64,000 bases of DNA from CAXXHQ01 sp963665265 (GTDB taxonomy: Bacteria > Planctomycetota > Planctomycetia > Pirellulales > Thermoguttaceae), in assembly GCA_963665265.2 (NCBI GenBank), contig OY762224.2, positions 3,286,001-3,350,000 of the forward strand, written 5' to 3'. The notes beneath the pieces were generated by a model. It was not told the origin of the DNA. It searched no databases and was given only the letters and a program-made list of their open reading frames with translations. Of the stretch, positions 17,967-26,990 are shown piece by piece. Position 1 is the first letter of the stretch, and every line of letters starts with the position of its first letter. A program made the position numbers and the translations under genes.

Positions 17967-18075
17967 GAAATAATAAAGCCTGTTAGGAGGGGCAGGATTC
18001 CTAACAGGCGACTCGCAATTGGGCGGGGCGACGGAGCGGGGCAGGTGTCCGTCGCTAGAGTATTTCCACCCAATG
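17967..18075 (-). ncRNA. Putative twin-hairpin small RNA, copy 1
   Basis: On the minus strand, TTGACA (complement at 18,103-18,108) precedes hairpin 1 (perfect 8-bp stem, 18,048-18,055 with 18,028-18,035, 12-base loop CACCTGCCCCGC). A linker with GCCCAATTGCGA follows, then hairpin 2 (perfect 11-bp stem, 17,999-18,009 with 17,978-17,988, loop ATCCTGCCCC) and TTTATTATTTCTTG. Both loops expose CCTGCCCC. The layout of promoter-like box, hairpin, hairpin and U-rich tail, kept in a second copy at 19,231, points to an independent small RNA. The -10 element is not obvious. It ends about 185 bp before the kinase start. Confidence 0.6.
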
Positions 18076-18530
18076 CGATTCATTCTTTTCTAACGAGTTT
18101 TTTGTCAATCCACGCTAGAAAAATCACATGTTTTTTGTCGTTTCTTGTGTTTAATGGCGGGGATAGTCTGGTCAGGCAGGCTTTTTATATCAAATAGATT
18201 ATGCGATACGTGTCCATCCACGTTTTGAGAAAATTCTAGTGGAGAACATGCCAAAGGAGCCGCAACTTTCCCGCCAACGACTTTTCGATTATCCCTGGAT
18301 GCCGATCAAATGGCTCAACGCCGTCGTCAACTCTTCATTAACGTCCCTTCTGAACCATCTCAGGAGATGTCAAAAGCATACTCGATTAGGGATGTTGCCG
18401 ATTCGATTCATGCCGATTACCCGACCGTCTTTCCGACTTTCGTAAGGAGCGGTCTATACTTGCGTAACCCGTTTGAACGATCCGACTATTAAAACGCCGC
18501 AACGAGCGATTGATAAGAAGCCCCGCTCAT
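18076..18530. other. Intergenic region with possible decayed small gene
   Basis: The stretch 18,109-18,300 holds nothing I recognise. At 18,310-18,492 (plus) a 60-codon frame reads partly protein-like (SIRDVADSIHADYPTVFPTF) but lacks a convincing start. It could be a remnant of a gene once fused to, or preceding, the 18,531 gene. Confidence 0.3.
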
Positions 18531-19067
18531 GTGGATCAACCGCCTTTGGAGGAATACAGTCCTACCGTGTCTTCGATCACCCCGCACGAAATCGTTCGCA
18601 AAGCGATAGAAGAAGACGCAATCGATTTGCTTTTGCTTGGGAAGCAGGAGTATCGATATCTTCCATACTGGTCCTCCGCCTACGGCGATACAGACTTGCC
18701 AGATTTGTTGGAGGCTCTGCACGGGGAGGCGAAGAGAAAACCTGAGTTGGAAGTCGAAGAATCTCTGACCTATGCAATTCAAAAGATTCTCAAGACATAC
18801 GAGGGATTATTGCCGACGGCGGAGTGCATATTCTACGAGTCTTACCTGCGATCAGAATCGCTTTCATCGTTCAACTTGCCGCTTGAAGAAATCGCAGTCA
18901 TGCTTCGAGACCAGATCGAAAAATATAAAATCAGTTTGTTTACGGACAAATCTGGACGTGGCGTGTTGTGGAAAGACGGTCTTCTAGGGGTATTGAGGCA
19001 GTTGAACATTGTAACGCAAGAATTCGGCGGTCCGTCCTTCTTCGATGTTCCGCTTAGCGTATTCTAA
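18531..19067 (+). CDS. Hypothetical protein, about 178 aa
   Basis: No family recognised. The protein is soluble, helical and acidic. It is continuously open from 18,510 (TTG), with GTG at 18,531 the more plausible start after a weak AAGAAG; the start is uncertain. Visible blocks are ITPHEIVRKAIEEDAIDLLL, LYAIQ-like helices and a C-terminal KDGLLGVLRQLNIVTQEFGG. It is bracketed by the two small-RNA-like elements at 17,967 and 19,231. Confidence 0.6.
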   Translation: MDQPPLEEYSPTVSSITPHEIVRKAIEEDAIDLLLLGKQEYRYLPYWSSAYGDTDLPDLLEALHGEAKRKPELEVEESLTYAIQKILKTYEGLLPTAECIFYESYLRSESLSSFNLPLEEIAVMLRDQIEKYKISLFTDKSGRGVLWKDGLLGVLRQLNIVTQEFGGPSFFDVPLSVF

Positions 19068-19230
19068 ACGACTCCATTCTCATCGTCTCGGCGTCCCGGC
19101 GGCAAATGGGGACTTTCTTGGTTCTCGGTTTGTTTACGGGGGATGCGGAATGTGTCGCACTTAACCAACATCTTCAGCGTTGATACTCAAGCAGAACGCC
19201 ATTCATCTGGCGTTACCGTTAACGGTTCAT

Positions 19231-19350
19231 CAAGAAACAAAAAAGCCCGTCGGCAGGGGCAGGTGCCGAACGGGCAATTCGCTATTGGGCGTGGTGCGAC
19301 GGATCGGGGCAGGTGTCCATCGCTAATAGAATTAACGCCCAAGTTCTTGT
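19231..19350 (-). ncRNA. Putative twin-hairpin small RNA, copy 2
   Basis: The minus strand repeats the plan of the 17,967 element: TTGACA (complement at 19,373-19,378), hairpin 1 (19,316-19,323 with 19,296-19,303, 7 of 8 pairs, loop CACCTGCCCCGA), linker GCCCAATAGCGA, hairpin 2 (stems 19,265-19,275 and 19,245-19,254, loop ACCTGCCCCT) and a T6 run ending TTTCTTG. The stem sequences differ from copy 1 while the loops are kept, which is what selection on an RNA would produce. Orientation is the same as copy 1. Confidence 0.62.
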
Positions 19351-19588
19351 ATTTTCGTAGATGCTGTTTTTTTGTCAATCCCCACCGAAAATTGGCTCGT
19401 TTACTTCCAGTTGCCTTTTCTGACTTTCTGGTCAAATCGACGGTCGTAACTGGCAAAAGTATTCCGATTCTGCGGGCTTCCAGGGGAGCAGCAGACCGTT
19501 TTTCCGTCGCAGAGAAACGGATATAATGGCCGAATCTGATCTGAGAAAGTCAGCCTCAAAACATCGAGATCGAAAGGGACAGCGATTT

Positions 19589-20080
19589 ATGCGTTATGTA
19601 ATGAAACAAAAGATGTTTTCTTGGGGAGATGACTTCTTCATTAAGAACGACCAAGGACAAGATGTGTTTTTCGTAGACGGAAAAGCCTTTAGCTTTGGCA
19701 AAAAGCTTTCTTTTCAGGACATGAATCACAAGGAATTGCTGTTCATTCGAGAGAAGCTTCTTTCTTGGGGACCGACTTACGAGATAAGTCGTGATACCGA
19801 ACTGGTCGCCGTCGTTAAGAAATCGCTCTTCACGCTGTTTCGCTGCAAGTTCACGGTGGATGTTCCTGGTCCGGACGACCTAGAGGCGGAAGGAGATTTT
19901 CTTGATCACGAATATGCGTTTACCAAAAACGGTAGAACCGTAGCTGTCGTATCAAAACAATGGTTCACTTGGACGGATACTTACGGCGTGGACGTTGCCG
20001 ACGGTGAGGACGACGTTTTGATTTTGGCGAGTACCGTGGTAATCGACATGATTTGTCATGGCGACCAGAAAAACCGATGA
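19589..20080 (+). CDS. LURP-one-related (LOR/YxjI-like) protein
   Basis: Protein of 163 aa of the tubby-like LURP-one-related superfamily, a single beta-barrel with a central helix. Diagnostic features are MRYVMKQKMFSWGDDFFI, GKAFSFGKKLSFQD, the repeat structure of KKSLFTLF, and the C-terminal helix DDVLILASTVVIDMICH. The start at 19,589 matches the family's usual N-terminus and has AAGGGA 9 bp upstream; an upstream in-frame ATG at 19,526 would add 21 residues with no homology. Function of bacterial members is unclear, possibly membrane or lipid association. Confidence 0.88.
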   Translation: MRYVMKQKMFSWGDDFFIKNDQGQDVFFVDGKAFSFGKKLSFQDMNHKELLFIREKLLSWGPTYEISRDTELVAVVKKSLFTLFRCKFTVDVPGPDDLEAEGDFLDHEYAFTKNGRTVAVVSKQWFTWTDTYGVDVADGEDDVLILASTVVIDMICHGDQKNR

Positions 20081-20125
20081 TGTTCTTTAGAGAAAGCCCA
20101 TCCATACCCCGCACCGCCTTCACGA

Positions 20126-20530
20126 TCAGAATCCTTCTCTTCGCCAATTGACCTCTTTCAGATCGACTGAATGATAATACGGTGAGTCTTTCACCAATCT
20201 TCGCAAAAGTCCCGCCAGTCGTTCGCTCGTTTCTGAGTCGATCCCAATAAAAACGGATTTGATACGGATGACGGATTGCTGCTCGGCATTTTTCCAAGCG
20301 ATCAAGGAATCCGAACTCGTCGGCAAATTCTCCATGTCGATCGCCGAATCTCCCGTCAGATAAAACAAGAGTTGGAGTGCCTGAAAGCCGGTCAGAGATA
20401 AAGTCAGGGCTTCATCGATCTCGATTTGAATGTAGCCGTCGACGGGTTCAAGCCAGTGGTGTGAATTCGTTGGTCCGTCAGCAGTCCACCAAGTCGCCGA
20501 GATTGTCGTTTCTTCGTCGAGCGTAGTCAT
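20126..20530 (-). CDS. Hypothetical protein, 134 aa
   Basis: No family recognised. It has a strong ribosome binding site (AAGGAGAG about 5 bp before the ATG) and a protein-like composition: acidic N-terminal beta region (TTISATWW), then GYIQIEIDEALTLSLTGFQALQLLFYL and a C-terminal helix (SERLAGLLRRLVKD). Probably soluble. It is convergent with the LOR gene and divergent from the TrlF gene. Confidence 0.72.
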   Translation of the reverse strand: MTTLDEETTISATWWTADGPTNSHHWLEPVDGYIQIEIDEALTLSLTGFQALQLLFYLTGDSAIDMENLPTSSDSLIAWKNAEQQSVIRIKSVFIGIDSETSERLAGLLRRLVKDSPYYHSVDLKEVNWRREGF

Positions 20531-20577
20531 ATTTCTCTCCTTATTCTTTAGGAGAGTAAGGAGGGAAAAAACTTGTG

Positions 20578-20727
20578 GAGATTTTTTGATTGCGGATTTG
20601 GTTTGTCCGAAAAATCTCGGAAACTCCGACTCATCCGCCGCACCATTATTCGCTTTCCCTCCAGGAATCTATCTCCCTCGTGGGGGCTATTGATTCCACC
20701 CCCCATACAGAAGTAAAATCGGGGGTT
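20578..20727. promoter_or_regulatory. Leader region of the TrlF gene with two inverted repeats
   Basis: A 9-bp inverted repeat GAGATTTTT/AAAAATCTC (20,578-20,586 and 20,610-20,618) and a C6/G5 stem around 20,698-20,727 lie between the divergent genes. They may be operator or attenuator structures controlling the large defence gene. No ribosome binding site better than AGGGG precedes its start. Confidence 0.35.
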
Positions 20728-20794
20728 GAGGTGATTTTCATCTATACCAGAACCTTTTCTTATCTGGCAAATCTCAAACAGATAGGGGCTTGGC

Positions 20795-23700
20795 ATGAGA
20801 ACTAATAAAGAGTTTTTTAAGACCTTGGGTGCCGAAAGAGCAAGATTCTTTCTGTGCGACCTTCATGTCCATAGCCCAGCTTCAAAGGACATGATCGAAG
20901 GCGAGAGGTTTGAAGCCCTCTCGGACGAGGAAAAAAAACGTCTTACCCTCGCAAAAGATTTGCGAGGGAATTTTCTTGAATACGAGACTCATTTGATTGA
21001 GCAAAACATATTTCCGATCGAAGACTACCTTGATCTGCTTATACGCCGGCGAGACTCCGTTTTAAGCACGTTTCAGGCTTGTGAAGGTGATAAATGGGGA
21101 ATCGTAGCTATAACCGACCACAACGTCTGCTCATATGCCTGCCGCCTTTCGACTTACGCCTGGGACAATCGAAACTCTTCTCGATTAATTGTGCTCCCCG
21201 GAATTGAACTCGACGTTAGATTTCCCATTTCGGATGCTTCCATTTCTACTTCTGCTCACATTTTACTAATCTTCGCCCCAACAACTATCGATCGCAACAT
21301 TGCATATGCAATTCGAGAGGCATCTGGGAATGACTGGGACTTTGGGCGACCGCTAGAAGTGAGTTCGCTTCAACATTTCGTGAACAGCATCCGACATCAT
21401 TTGGTTTCTCCAGCAATTGCCATTGCTGCACACGTTGACACAGGAAAGGGAGTTCAGGCCCGCACTGTAAAGGCCATTGGCAAATCGTTCCGGGCACCAG
21501 AAGCGGAGTTTGCCCGCCTTTCCGGTGAGTTAGAAATTATGTCACTGAAGGGGCGAAACGATGTCTTGCCTTCGTGGGAGATGGTAGAAGTTAAGCAGAG
21601 CATTGAGGGCATCAAGGAAGAGATTGCAAACGAGAGTGAGATTCCGTTGAGGGTACTGGAACTAATAGGCGGCTGCGGTTTTGATGGTCTTCAAGTCCAC
21701 GACATATCTGCTGGGCGACACTATCGGAGACTTCATCGGTTCGAGCAGAAAATTGGTAGGGCTGTTCCCCTTATTTGTTCTGACGCCCATCGAATCGACG
21801 ACGTGTTTGTATGTAAGAGCGGTGAAGTCCCCTTCATCAAGCTTTCAGATATCACTGCCGACGACTCTCCCGAGAGGAAAAGTGTATGGGAGAATGCCGA
21901 AGTCCCATTTATGAAGCTTTCGAATCTTTCCAGCACCCGATCTCCAGAAGATGTGTTCCATGAGATTCGCACTCGGGGTATTCGATACGGAGAGACACGC
22001 TTTAGCGTCCAATCTCCTGGTGAAGTAACTTGCTGGATTTCCGGCATTGAAATTATCCCCGATTCCCCAAAAGCAAAGACTTTTTGGCCATTTTCAGACA
22101 CAGAATCCAACTCGTTTAACTTGTCGTTGTCTCGCAACCTCAACTGCTTGATAGGAGGAAGAGGCTCAGGAAAGAGTGCTGCAATAGAAGCCCTCTCGTT
22201 CGCCGCCCAGCCGAAGTTTCTTGAGGATCGAGATTCAGGGCCATTTGTTGATGACTTCCGACGACGAGCCGACGCAACTATTTCCGGCTGCAATGTGCGA
22301 TTGTGTTGGATTTGTCTGGATGAACAAGGAGCGTACCTGCAAAAACGTGCCATCTTTTCCACGAGATACTTCAACGAATCGGGGAGGCACCAATCAATCT
22401 CTTGTTCGGACATAGATAACAAAGAGATACCCTTGGTCTCACTTCCGATAGAGATATTTCGATTGCATGAAATTGAAGACCTGGTCGAGAAGCCAGAGCA
22501 ACTCCGTGACCTCTTCGATAACCTCTGTGGTGAAGACGTTGCAGCAAGGACGAAAAAGATTACATCTCTCGTGGGGCAACTGCAAGGACAGAGAAAGGTA
22601 CTAATTGGGATCGCAAAGGAAATCTGTCTGCTAACAAGAGAAGGCTCACCGTTGAGGGCTTATGCGTATCGCAAAATGCTGTATGACGCAGTTAATTCCA
22701 ATGACGTTCGAGCCAAGTACGAACGTTTGGACGGAGCGGCAAAAGCCGCCGAGATAGCGAAAACAGCAGAAGATAACTGGAAAACGCTTTACGATGAATT
22801 CGACCTTAAGGATAAAAAACGGCAGCTTGAGGACTTCTTCGTTAAAGTCGAGAATGCAGCAACTGATTTCGATAAGAACCTTCTGCCCTTTTGTTCTCCG
22901 TTTGAAGATTTCGTCAAAGCCCCTGCTGACGGCGATGAAACCAGTAGGAACCTCAAAGCTCGGGTCATTGGGGCGGTCACGCAGCTTGATACCGAGCTAT
23001 CGGCAGTAACGCAGGTTGCGGACAACGCCGGGAAGACTACCCTCGACGCCATTAAGATCGAGAGAGAAAAACTTGCTGGAGAAGGATTGCCCGTAGGTGG
23101 AAAGGAGCGTGAAGCAAAAAAACTAGAATTTGATGAATCTGTTCAGGCCCTTGAGTCCTACAAAAAGCAAGTCGAACTATGGACGCAAGAGATGCAATTA
23201 AGGAACGCTACGTTTGCATATCTTGAAGCCGAGTGTAGAGCTCGCACTGAAGAACGAAAGAAGAAGGCGGCGGAGATCACAACAAAACTACGCCATGAGC
23301 TTGACCCAGGAACCCTTGTGATCGAAATAGATGCCCGGCCGATGGCAGATAAACGAGGATTGGCGGAATGGATTAATGGGCATCTATACCCCCCAAATAC
23401 GAGGTCAAAAGATGTTCGCACGGACGCACTCATTGAAGACGGTTTGATGCCAAAGACGCTCCGAAATGCTTTGCTTGGAGAAGAAGAATTTCCTTGTGTC
23501 GAACGAGCTAGTGTAACAACAGGGCAAATCGATAAAGCGGCGACCGCTCTTTTTGTCGGGCATTGTTGGGGAATGCGACGGCTTCCTCCAGAGAAACAGC
23601 AAACCGAAGTGTCTCCGGAGCAATGGACTAGTTTACCAGAAGATATTCGAAACGGGTTACTTTGCTTCCCCGTCGTTCCTGACACTGATGGAAAACTAGA

Positions 23701-24220
23701 TGAGAAGCGGCTCAGTAATGTCTTGGAAATTGACGAAATTATCTTCGACGACCTGCCGGAAATCCGGTTAATGGATCGACCAGGTGAAATGACGACGGCA
23801 CGCCCTCTGCCAGAGCTTTCCCCCGGACAACGTTGCAGTGCAATTCTTCCCATTCTTCTTTTGAACGGAACGTGCCCTTTGGTAATAGATCAACCCGAGG
23901 ACAATTTGGACAATCGTCTGATCCGTGAGGTTGTAGTTAAAATACTTGCCTCAATCAAGCTGAAAAGGCAAGTTATCATCGCTACCCATAACCCCAATCT
24001 GCCGGTCTTGGGGGATGTTGAACAAGCCATTGTCTTACGGGCAGTTGAAGACAATAAGTGCCAATTACAGGTCACTGGCAATTTGGATGACCCAAAGGTA
24101 GTGCGGCTTATCACCGAAGTGATGGAGGGCGGTCGTGAGGCATTCCAGTACCGCCACTCCATTTATCAACCGTATTGGGAAGGACCAGTTGCCACAGAAG
24201 ATGGAAGGTCGGAAGCTTGA
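20795..24220 (+). CDS. TrlF-like PHP domain plus AAA/SMC-type ATPase
   Basis: Large protein of 1141 aa. The N-terminal PHP phosphoesterase domain has the metal motif D22-L-H24-V-H26 (CDLHVHSPASKD), TDHN near 108, a central AAHVD and SDAHRIDD near 328. The ATPase half has Walker A GGRGSGKS (454-461), a coiled-coil middle region rich in K/E (about 600-860), an ABC-type signature LSPGQRC (1008-1014), Walker B VIDQPEDNLD with D1032/E1035, and ATHNPN. This arrangement matches the TrlF-family AAA-like ATPases found in bacterial defence islands, where the PHP domain is thought to attack nucleic acid. The next genes (GNAT, DUF262) follow on the same strand. Confidence 0.88.
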   Translation: MRTNKEFFKTLGAERARFFLCDLHVHSPASKDMIEGERFEALSDEEKKRLTLAKDLRGNFLEYETHLIEQNIFPIEDYLDLLIRRRDSVLSTFQACEGDKWGIVAITDHNVCSYACRLSTYAWDNRNSSRLIVLPGIELDVRFPISDASISTSAHILLIFAPTTIDRNIAYAIREASGNDWDFGRPLEVSSLQHFVNSIRHHLVSPAIAIAAHVDTGKGVQARTVKAIGKSFRAPEAEFARLSGELEIMSLKGRNDVLPSWEMVEVKQSIEGIKEEIANESEIPLRVLELIGGCGFDGLQVHDISAGRHYRRLHRFEQKIGRAVPLICSDAHRIDDVFVCKSGEVPFIKLSDITADDSPERKSVWENAEVPFMKLSNLSSTRSPEDVFHEIRTRGIRYGETRFSVQSPGEVTCWISGIEIIPDSPKAKTFWPFSDTESNSFNLSLSRNLNCLIGGRGSGKSAAIEALSFAAQPKFLEDRDSGPFVDDFRRRADATISGCNVRLCWICLDEQGAYLQKRAIFSTRYFNESGRHQSISCSDIDNKEIPLVSLPIEIFRLHEIEDLVEKPEQLRDLFDNLCGEDVAARTKKITSLVGQLQGQRKVLIGIAKEICLLTREGSPLRAYAYRKMLYDAVNSNDVRAKYERLDGAAKAAEIAKTAEDNWKTLYDEFDLKDKKRQLEDFFVKVENAATDFDKNLLPFCSPFEDFVKAPADGDETSRNLKARVIGAVTQLDTELSAVTQVADNAGKTTLDAIKIEREKLAGEGLPVGGKEREAKKLEFDESVQALESYKKQVELWTQEMQLRNATFAYLEAECRARTEERKKKAAEITTKLRHELDPGTLVIEIDARPMADKRGLAEWINGHLYPPNTRSKDVRTDALIEDGLMPKTLRNALLGEEEFPCVERASVTTGQIDKAATALFVGHCWGMRRLPPEKQQTEVSPEQWTSLPEDIRNGLLCFPVVPDTDGKLDEKRLSNVLEIDEIIFDDLPEIRLMDRPGEMTTARPLPELSPGQRCSAILPILLLNGTCPLVIDQPEDNLDNRLIREVVVKILASIKLKRQVIIATHNPNLPVLGDVEQAIVLRAVEDNKCQLQVTGNLDDPKVVRLITEVMEGGREAFQYRHSIYQPYWEGPVATEDGRSEA

Positions 24221-24291
24221 GTATCCAAGCTTCCGCTACACGAGCTGATAGGCCGCCAACCACGGCGTTGCTTAGCCTTGAGGATATTCAC

Positions 24292-24777
24292 ATGCCATTT
24301 GAAAAAGAATTTACAATACGGACGGCGACCTTCAATGAAGTTGGTTGGTTTTTTCGCAGTGCTTCCCAACAGGATTGGAATGGCATTGTTCCAGCTTTTA
24401 TCGACGATACACGGCTCGAACTCTGCGATGGTTTTTCTGTGGCAGAATACCAGGGTGAAGTCATCGGGGCTGTCGCAACTTCGTCAAAGGGCATGGATGG
24501 AAAGTCCTTGCCGACAATCGTGAACCTTTACGTCTTGCGTAAATTCACCAAAAAAGGCGTTGGGTTACGTCTACTCGTGGATGCGATGAAACGTTTGCTT
24601 TCGCCAGAAAGCCCCAAGGTATACTGCCTGGCAATCACAAGAGCGATGGTGAGAACAATCGAGAAGCTTCCACAGGAATTAAGGGATTGCTTGGAATACA
24701 AGGTTGACCTCAGCGAAGATTTCGTGGCAGCATGGGAGTCGCTGCAAAAAATCAAGGGGATTGATAGTTGCGAATAA
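24292..24777 (+). CDS. GNAT-family N-acetyltransferase-like protein
   Basis: Protein of 161 aa with the GNAT core: beta4 VNLYVL followed by motif A R-K-F-T-K-K-G-V-G-L-R-L-L, which fits the acetyl-CoA pyrophosphate loop (Q/R-x2-G-x-G/A) with K/G substitutions. The start at 24,292 is supported by GAGGA 7 bp upstream. It is 71 bp downstream of the TrlF gene on the same strand, so it may modify TrlF, a toxin, or be an accessory. Substrate unknown. Confidence 0.75.
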   Translation: MPFEKEFTIRTATFNEVGWFFRSASQQDWNGIVPAFIDDTRLELCDGFSVAEYQGEVIGAVATSSKGMDGKSLPTIVNLYVLRKFTKKGVGLRLLVDAMKRLLSPESPKVYCLAITRAMVRTIEKLPQELRDCLEYKVDLSEDFVAAWESLQKIKGIDSCE

Positions 24778-24845
24778 ACCGGACATGAGCAGAGGTCGAA
24801 TTCAAAGACGATTCCGATGAGTGGTCCGCCGTCGCCGTGTTTGCT

Positions 24846-24971
24846 ATGGATGTCATCAACGACAGTGGATCCGTTCTCGGCGATTACGGAAGCGTTGAAG
24901 AGGCAATATTGATACCAATAAGTCGGCTTTTATATCGCACAAATCGATTTACCGAAGGACACATTACATGA
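24846..24971 (+). CDS. Short ORF coupled to the DUF262 gene
   Basis: A 41-codon frame beginning MDVINDSGSVLGDYGSVEEA ends in TGA that overlaps the DUF262 start by ATGA. The same frame is open back to about 24,789 with protein-like sequence (EVEFKDDSDEWSAVAVFA), so this may be the end of a decayed gene rather than an intact small one. The overlap suggests translational coupling. No family known. Confidence 0.45.
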   Translation: MDVINDSGSVLGDYGSVEEAILIPISRLLYRTNRFTEGHIT

Positions 24972-26656
24972 CACGCATTCAGATCAAGGGTGGTGAATAT
25001 CCAATTGGGAAAATTTTTGGAAAGGATTTTGTCTTCCGAATCCCGTTGTATCAACGTCCATACGCATGGCAACAAGACCAAACAGAGGAGCTTCTGGATG
25101 ACCTTCTTTCTTTCGTTGGTGACGGGAATGAGCCAGTTGATGACCTTAATCCCTATTTTCTCGGCAACATCGTGGTCATTAAGGAAGACCATAAGCCTGA
25201 TGCCGACGTAGTAGATGGTCAGCAACGACTGACAACCCTGGCGATTCTTCTGTCCGTGATACGTTCACTGACAGACGGAGATTTTGCCAAAGGACTTACG
25301 GAGTTCATCTACGAGAAGGGAAATCCCGTCGAGGAGACCCAAGACCGTTTTCGGCTGACTCTTCGGGATCGTGACGCCACGTTCTTTCAAGATTATATCC
25401 AGAAGGAGGGGCAGTTGCAGGGACTCTTATCGCTTGATGAGGTAAAGCTAAGTGACAGCCAGAAGAACATTCGCTCAAATACAGCCTCTCTTTTTAAACG
25501 CCTTAAGGAATTTCCGAAAGACGCCTGCAAACGCTTGGCTCAGTTCGTAATCAAGCAGTGCTTCTTGGTGGTTGTATCGACTCCAGACTTCGAGTCAGCC
25601 TATCGCATCTTTACCGTCCTGAACAGTCGTGGGCTTGACCTTTCACATGCCGATATCCTGAAGTCGGAGATCGTTGGCAAAGTCTCATCGGAGGAACAAG
25701 ATAAATACGGTAAGCGTTGGGAAGATACGGAAGAACTGTTGGGCCGAGAGTCGTTCGCCGACCTTTTCTCGCATATTCGGACGGTCTATCGAAAGTTGAA
25801 ACTGAAGGGAACTGTCCTGGCAGAGTTCAGGCAATATGTGATGTCAGAAGTCAAGGATTCCAGAACCCTGATTGATGATGTAATCGTCCCATACGCCAAC
25901 GCATTCTCGGATATCAGAGAAGCCAATTACGAGAGTTCAAAGGGAGCAGATGATGTCAATACTCTTCTGAAGTGGCTTGGCGAGATCGACAACGCTGACT
26001 GGTTGCCTTCGGCCATGCTCTACATGTCACAAAATACAAATGCACCTGATGAACTTCGGCTGTTTTTCACCAATCTTGAACGTCTTGCCGTGATGCAGAT
26101 GCTTACGAGATCAAGCATTAACGAACGAATCGAGCGATATGGGCGTTTAATAAATGCCATACAGAAGATGGCTGATCTATATGCTGAGGAATCGCCGCTC
26201 AAAATCTCAAGGGACGAACAAGAGAGAATGCTCTGTGTTCTTGATGGAGACGTGTATAACCTTCTCCCCAAAGTACGTAAATACGTTATGCTTCGGCTTG
26301 ACTCCGCTTTGTCTGGAGGAGGTGCGACTTACGATCATGGGGTCTTTAGCATCGAGCATGTTCTTCCTCAACAACCCAAGGCTGGGAGTGTGTGGGAGTC
26401 ATGGTTTCCTGATTCTGCTGAACGTGAGCAACTCGTTCATCGTCTTGGAAATCTTGTCATATTGAGCCGACGGAAGAATAGTAGTGCAAGCAATTACGAT
26501 TTTGACAAAAAGAAGGCAAGTTACTTCACGAAAGATGGTGTTTCACCATTTCAGATTACGACCCAGGTGGTTAGCGAAGAGACATGGACGTCCGTTGTAA
26601 TCAAACGTCGCCAAACGGAGCTTGTCACCAAACTAAAGTCAATATGGAACCTGTAG
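24968..26656 (+). CDS. GmrSD-like DUF262/HNH (DUF1524) endonuclease
   Basis: Protein of 562 aa. The DUF262 (ParB-like NTPase/nickase) domain occupies about 1-250 with FRIPLYQRPYAWQQDQTEEL and DGQQRLTTLA (D83-G84-Q85-Q86-R87). The C-terminal DUF1524 HNH domain has IEHVLPQ with H464, HRLGNLVILSRRKNSSASN and YDFDKKKASYF. Both halves in one chain match single-polypeptide relatives of the GmrSD type IV restriction enzyme, which cut DNA carrying modified cytosines such as those of T-even phages. It lies between TrlF and further nucleases. Confidence 0.9.
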   Translation: MTRIQIKGGEYPIGKIFGKDFVFRIPLYQRPYAWQQDQTEELLDDLLSFVGDGNEPVDDLNPYFLGNIVVIKEDHKPDADVVDGQQRLTTLAILLSVIRSLTDGDFAKGLTEFIYEKGNPVEETQDRFRLTLRDRDATFFQDYIQKEGQLQGLLSLDEVKLSDSQKNIRSNTASLFKRLKEFPKDACKRLAQFVIKQCFLVVVSTPDFESAYRIFTVLNSRGLDLSHADILKSEIVGKVSSEEQDKYGKRWEDTEELLGRESFADLFSHIRTVYRKLKLKGTVLAEFRQYVMSEVKDSRTLIDDVIVPYANAFSDIREANYESSKGADDVNTLLKWLGEIDNADWLPSAMLYMSQNTNAPDELRLFFTNLERLAVMQMLTRSSINERIERYGRLINAIQKMADLYAEESPLKISRDEQERMLCVLDGDVYNLLPKVRKYVMLRLDSALSGGGATYDHGVFSIEHVLPQQPKAGSVWESWFPDSAEREQLVHRLGNLVILSRRKNSSASNYDFDKKKASYFTKDGVSPFQITTQVVSEETWTSVVIKRRQTELVTKLKSIWNL

Positions 26657-26698
26657 GTTGCTGACTTTCGACGTCAAGTTGGAGGGTAGTGTGATCCC

Positions 26699-26974
26699 AT
26701 GAAACTCTTCCGCTACCGAAAACCGTCCCTCAAAACCCTTCTCGGCGTGACCAAAGCCAAGAAGCGATTGAAAAAAGAACTCGGTATCACCGACGCCTTG
26801 AAACCATTTTGATGATGGACGAACAAGAAACGGAAGATCAAACGTGATGTCGGTTACGAATCGGACGCCGGTCGGTTGATACGAAATGGATTGCCGAAGC
26901 CGGGAGGGTGTTTGGTGGTGATTTTGGTTGGAGTCGGCGTATTGGTGATGGCGGCGGTGGTGATGGCTAGGTGA
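26699..26974 (+). pseudogene. Small basic protein gene split by two in-frame TGA codons
   Basis: The frame from ATG 26,699 encodes 37 residues (MKLFRYRKPSLKTLLGVTKA...) and then hits TGA TGA at 26,810-26,815. Without any shift the same frame continues for 52 codons, still basic and protein-like (WTNKKRKIKRDVGYESDAGR, then a hydrophobic C-terminus) to TGA at 26,972. I read this as one 91-codon gene with two stop mutations. The first part could still be made as a 37-aa peptide. TGA is a normal stop elsewhere here, so recoding is unlikely. Confidence 0.55.
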
Positions 26975-26990
26975 AAAAGGAGGTGCATTA

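Noticed and set aside
23158..23853. 231-codon frame antisense to the TrlF gene
   Set aside because: Serine/arginine-rich shadow of a well-supported coding sequence.
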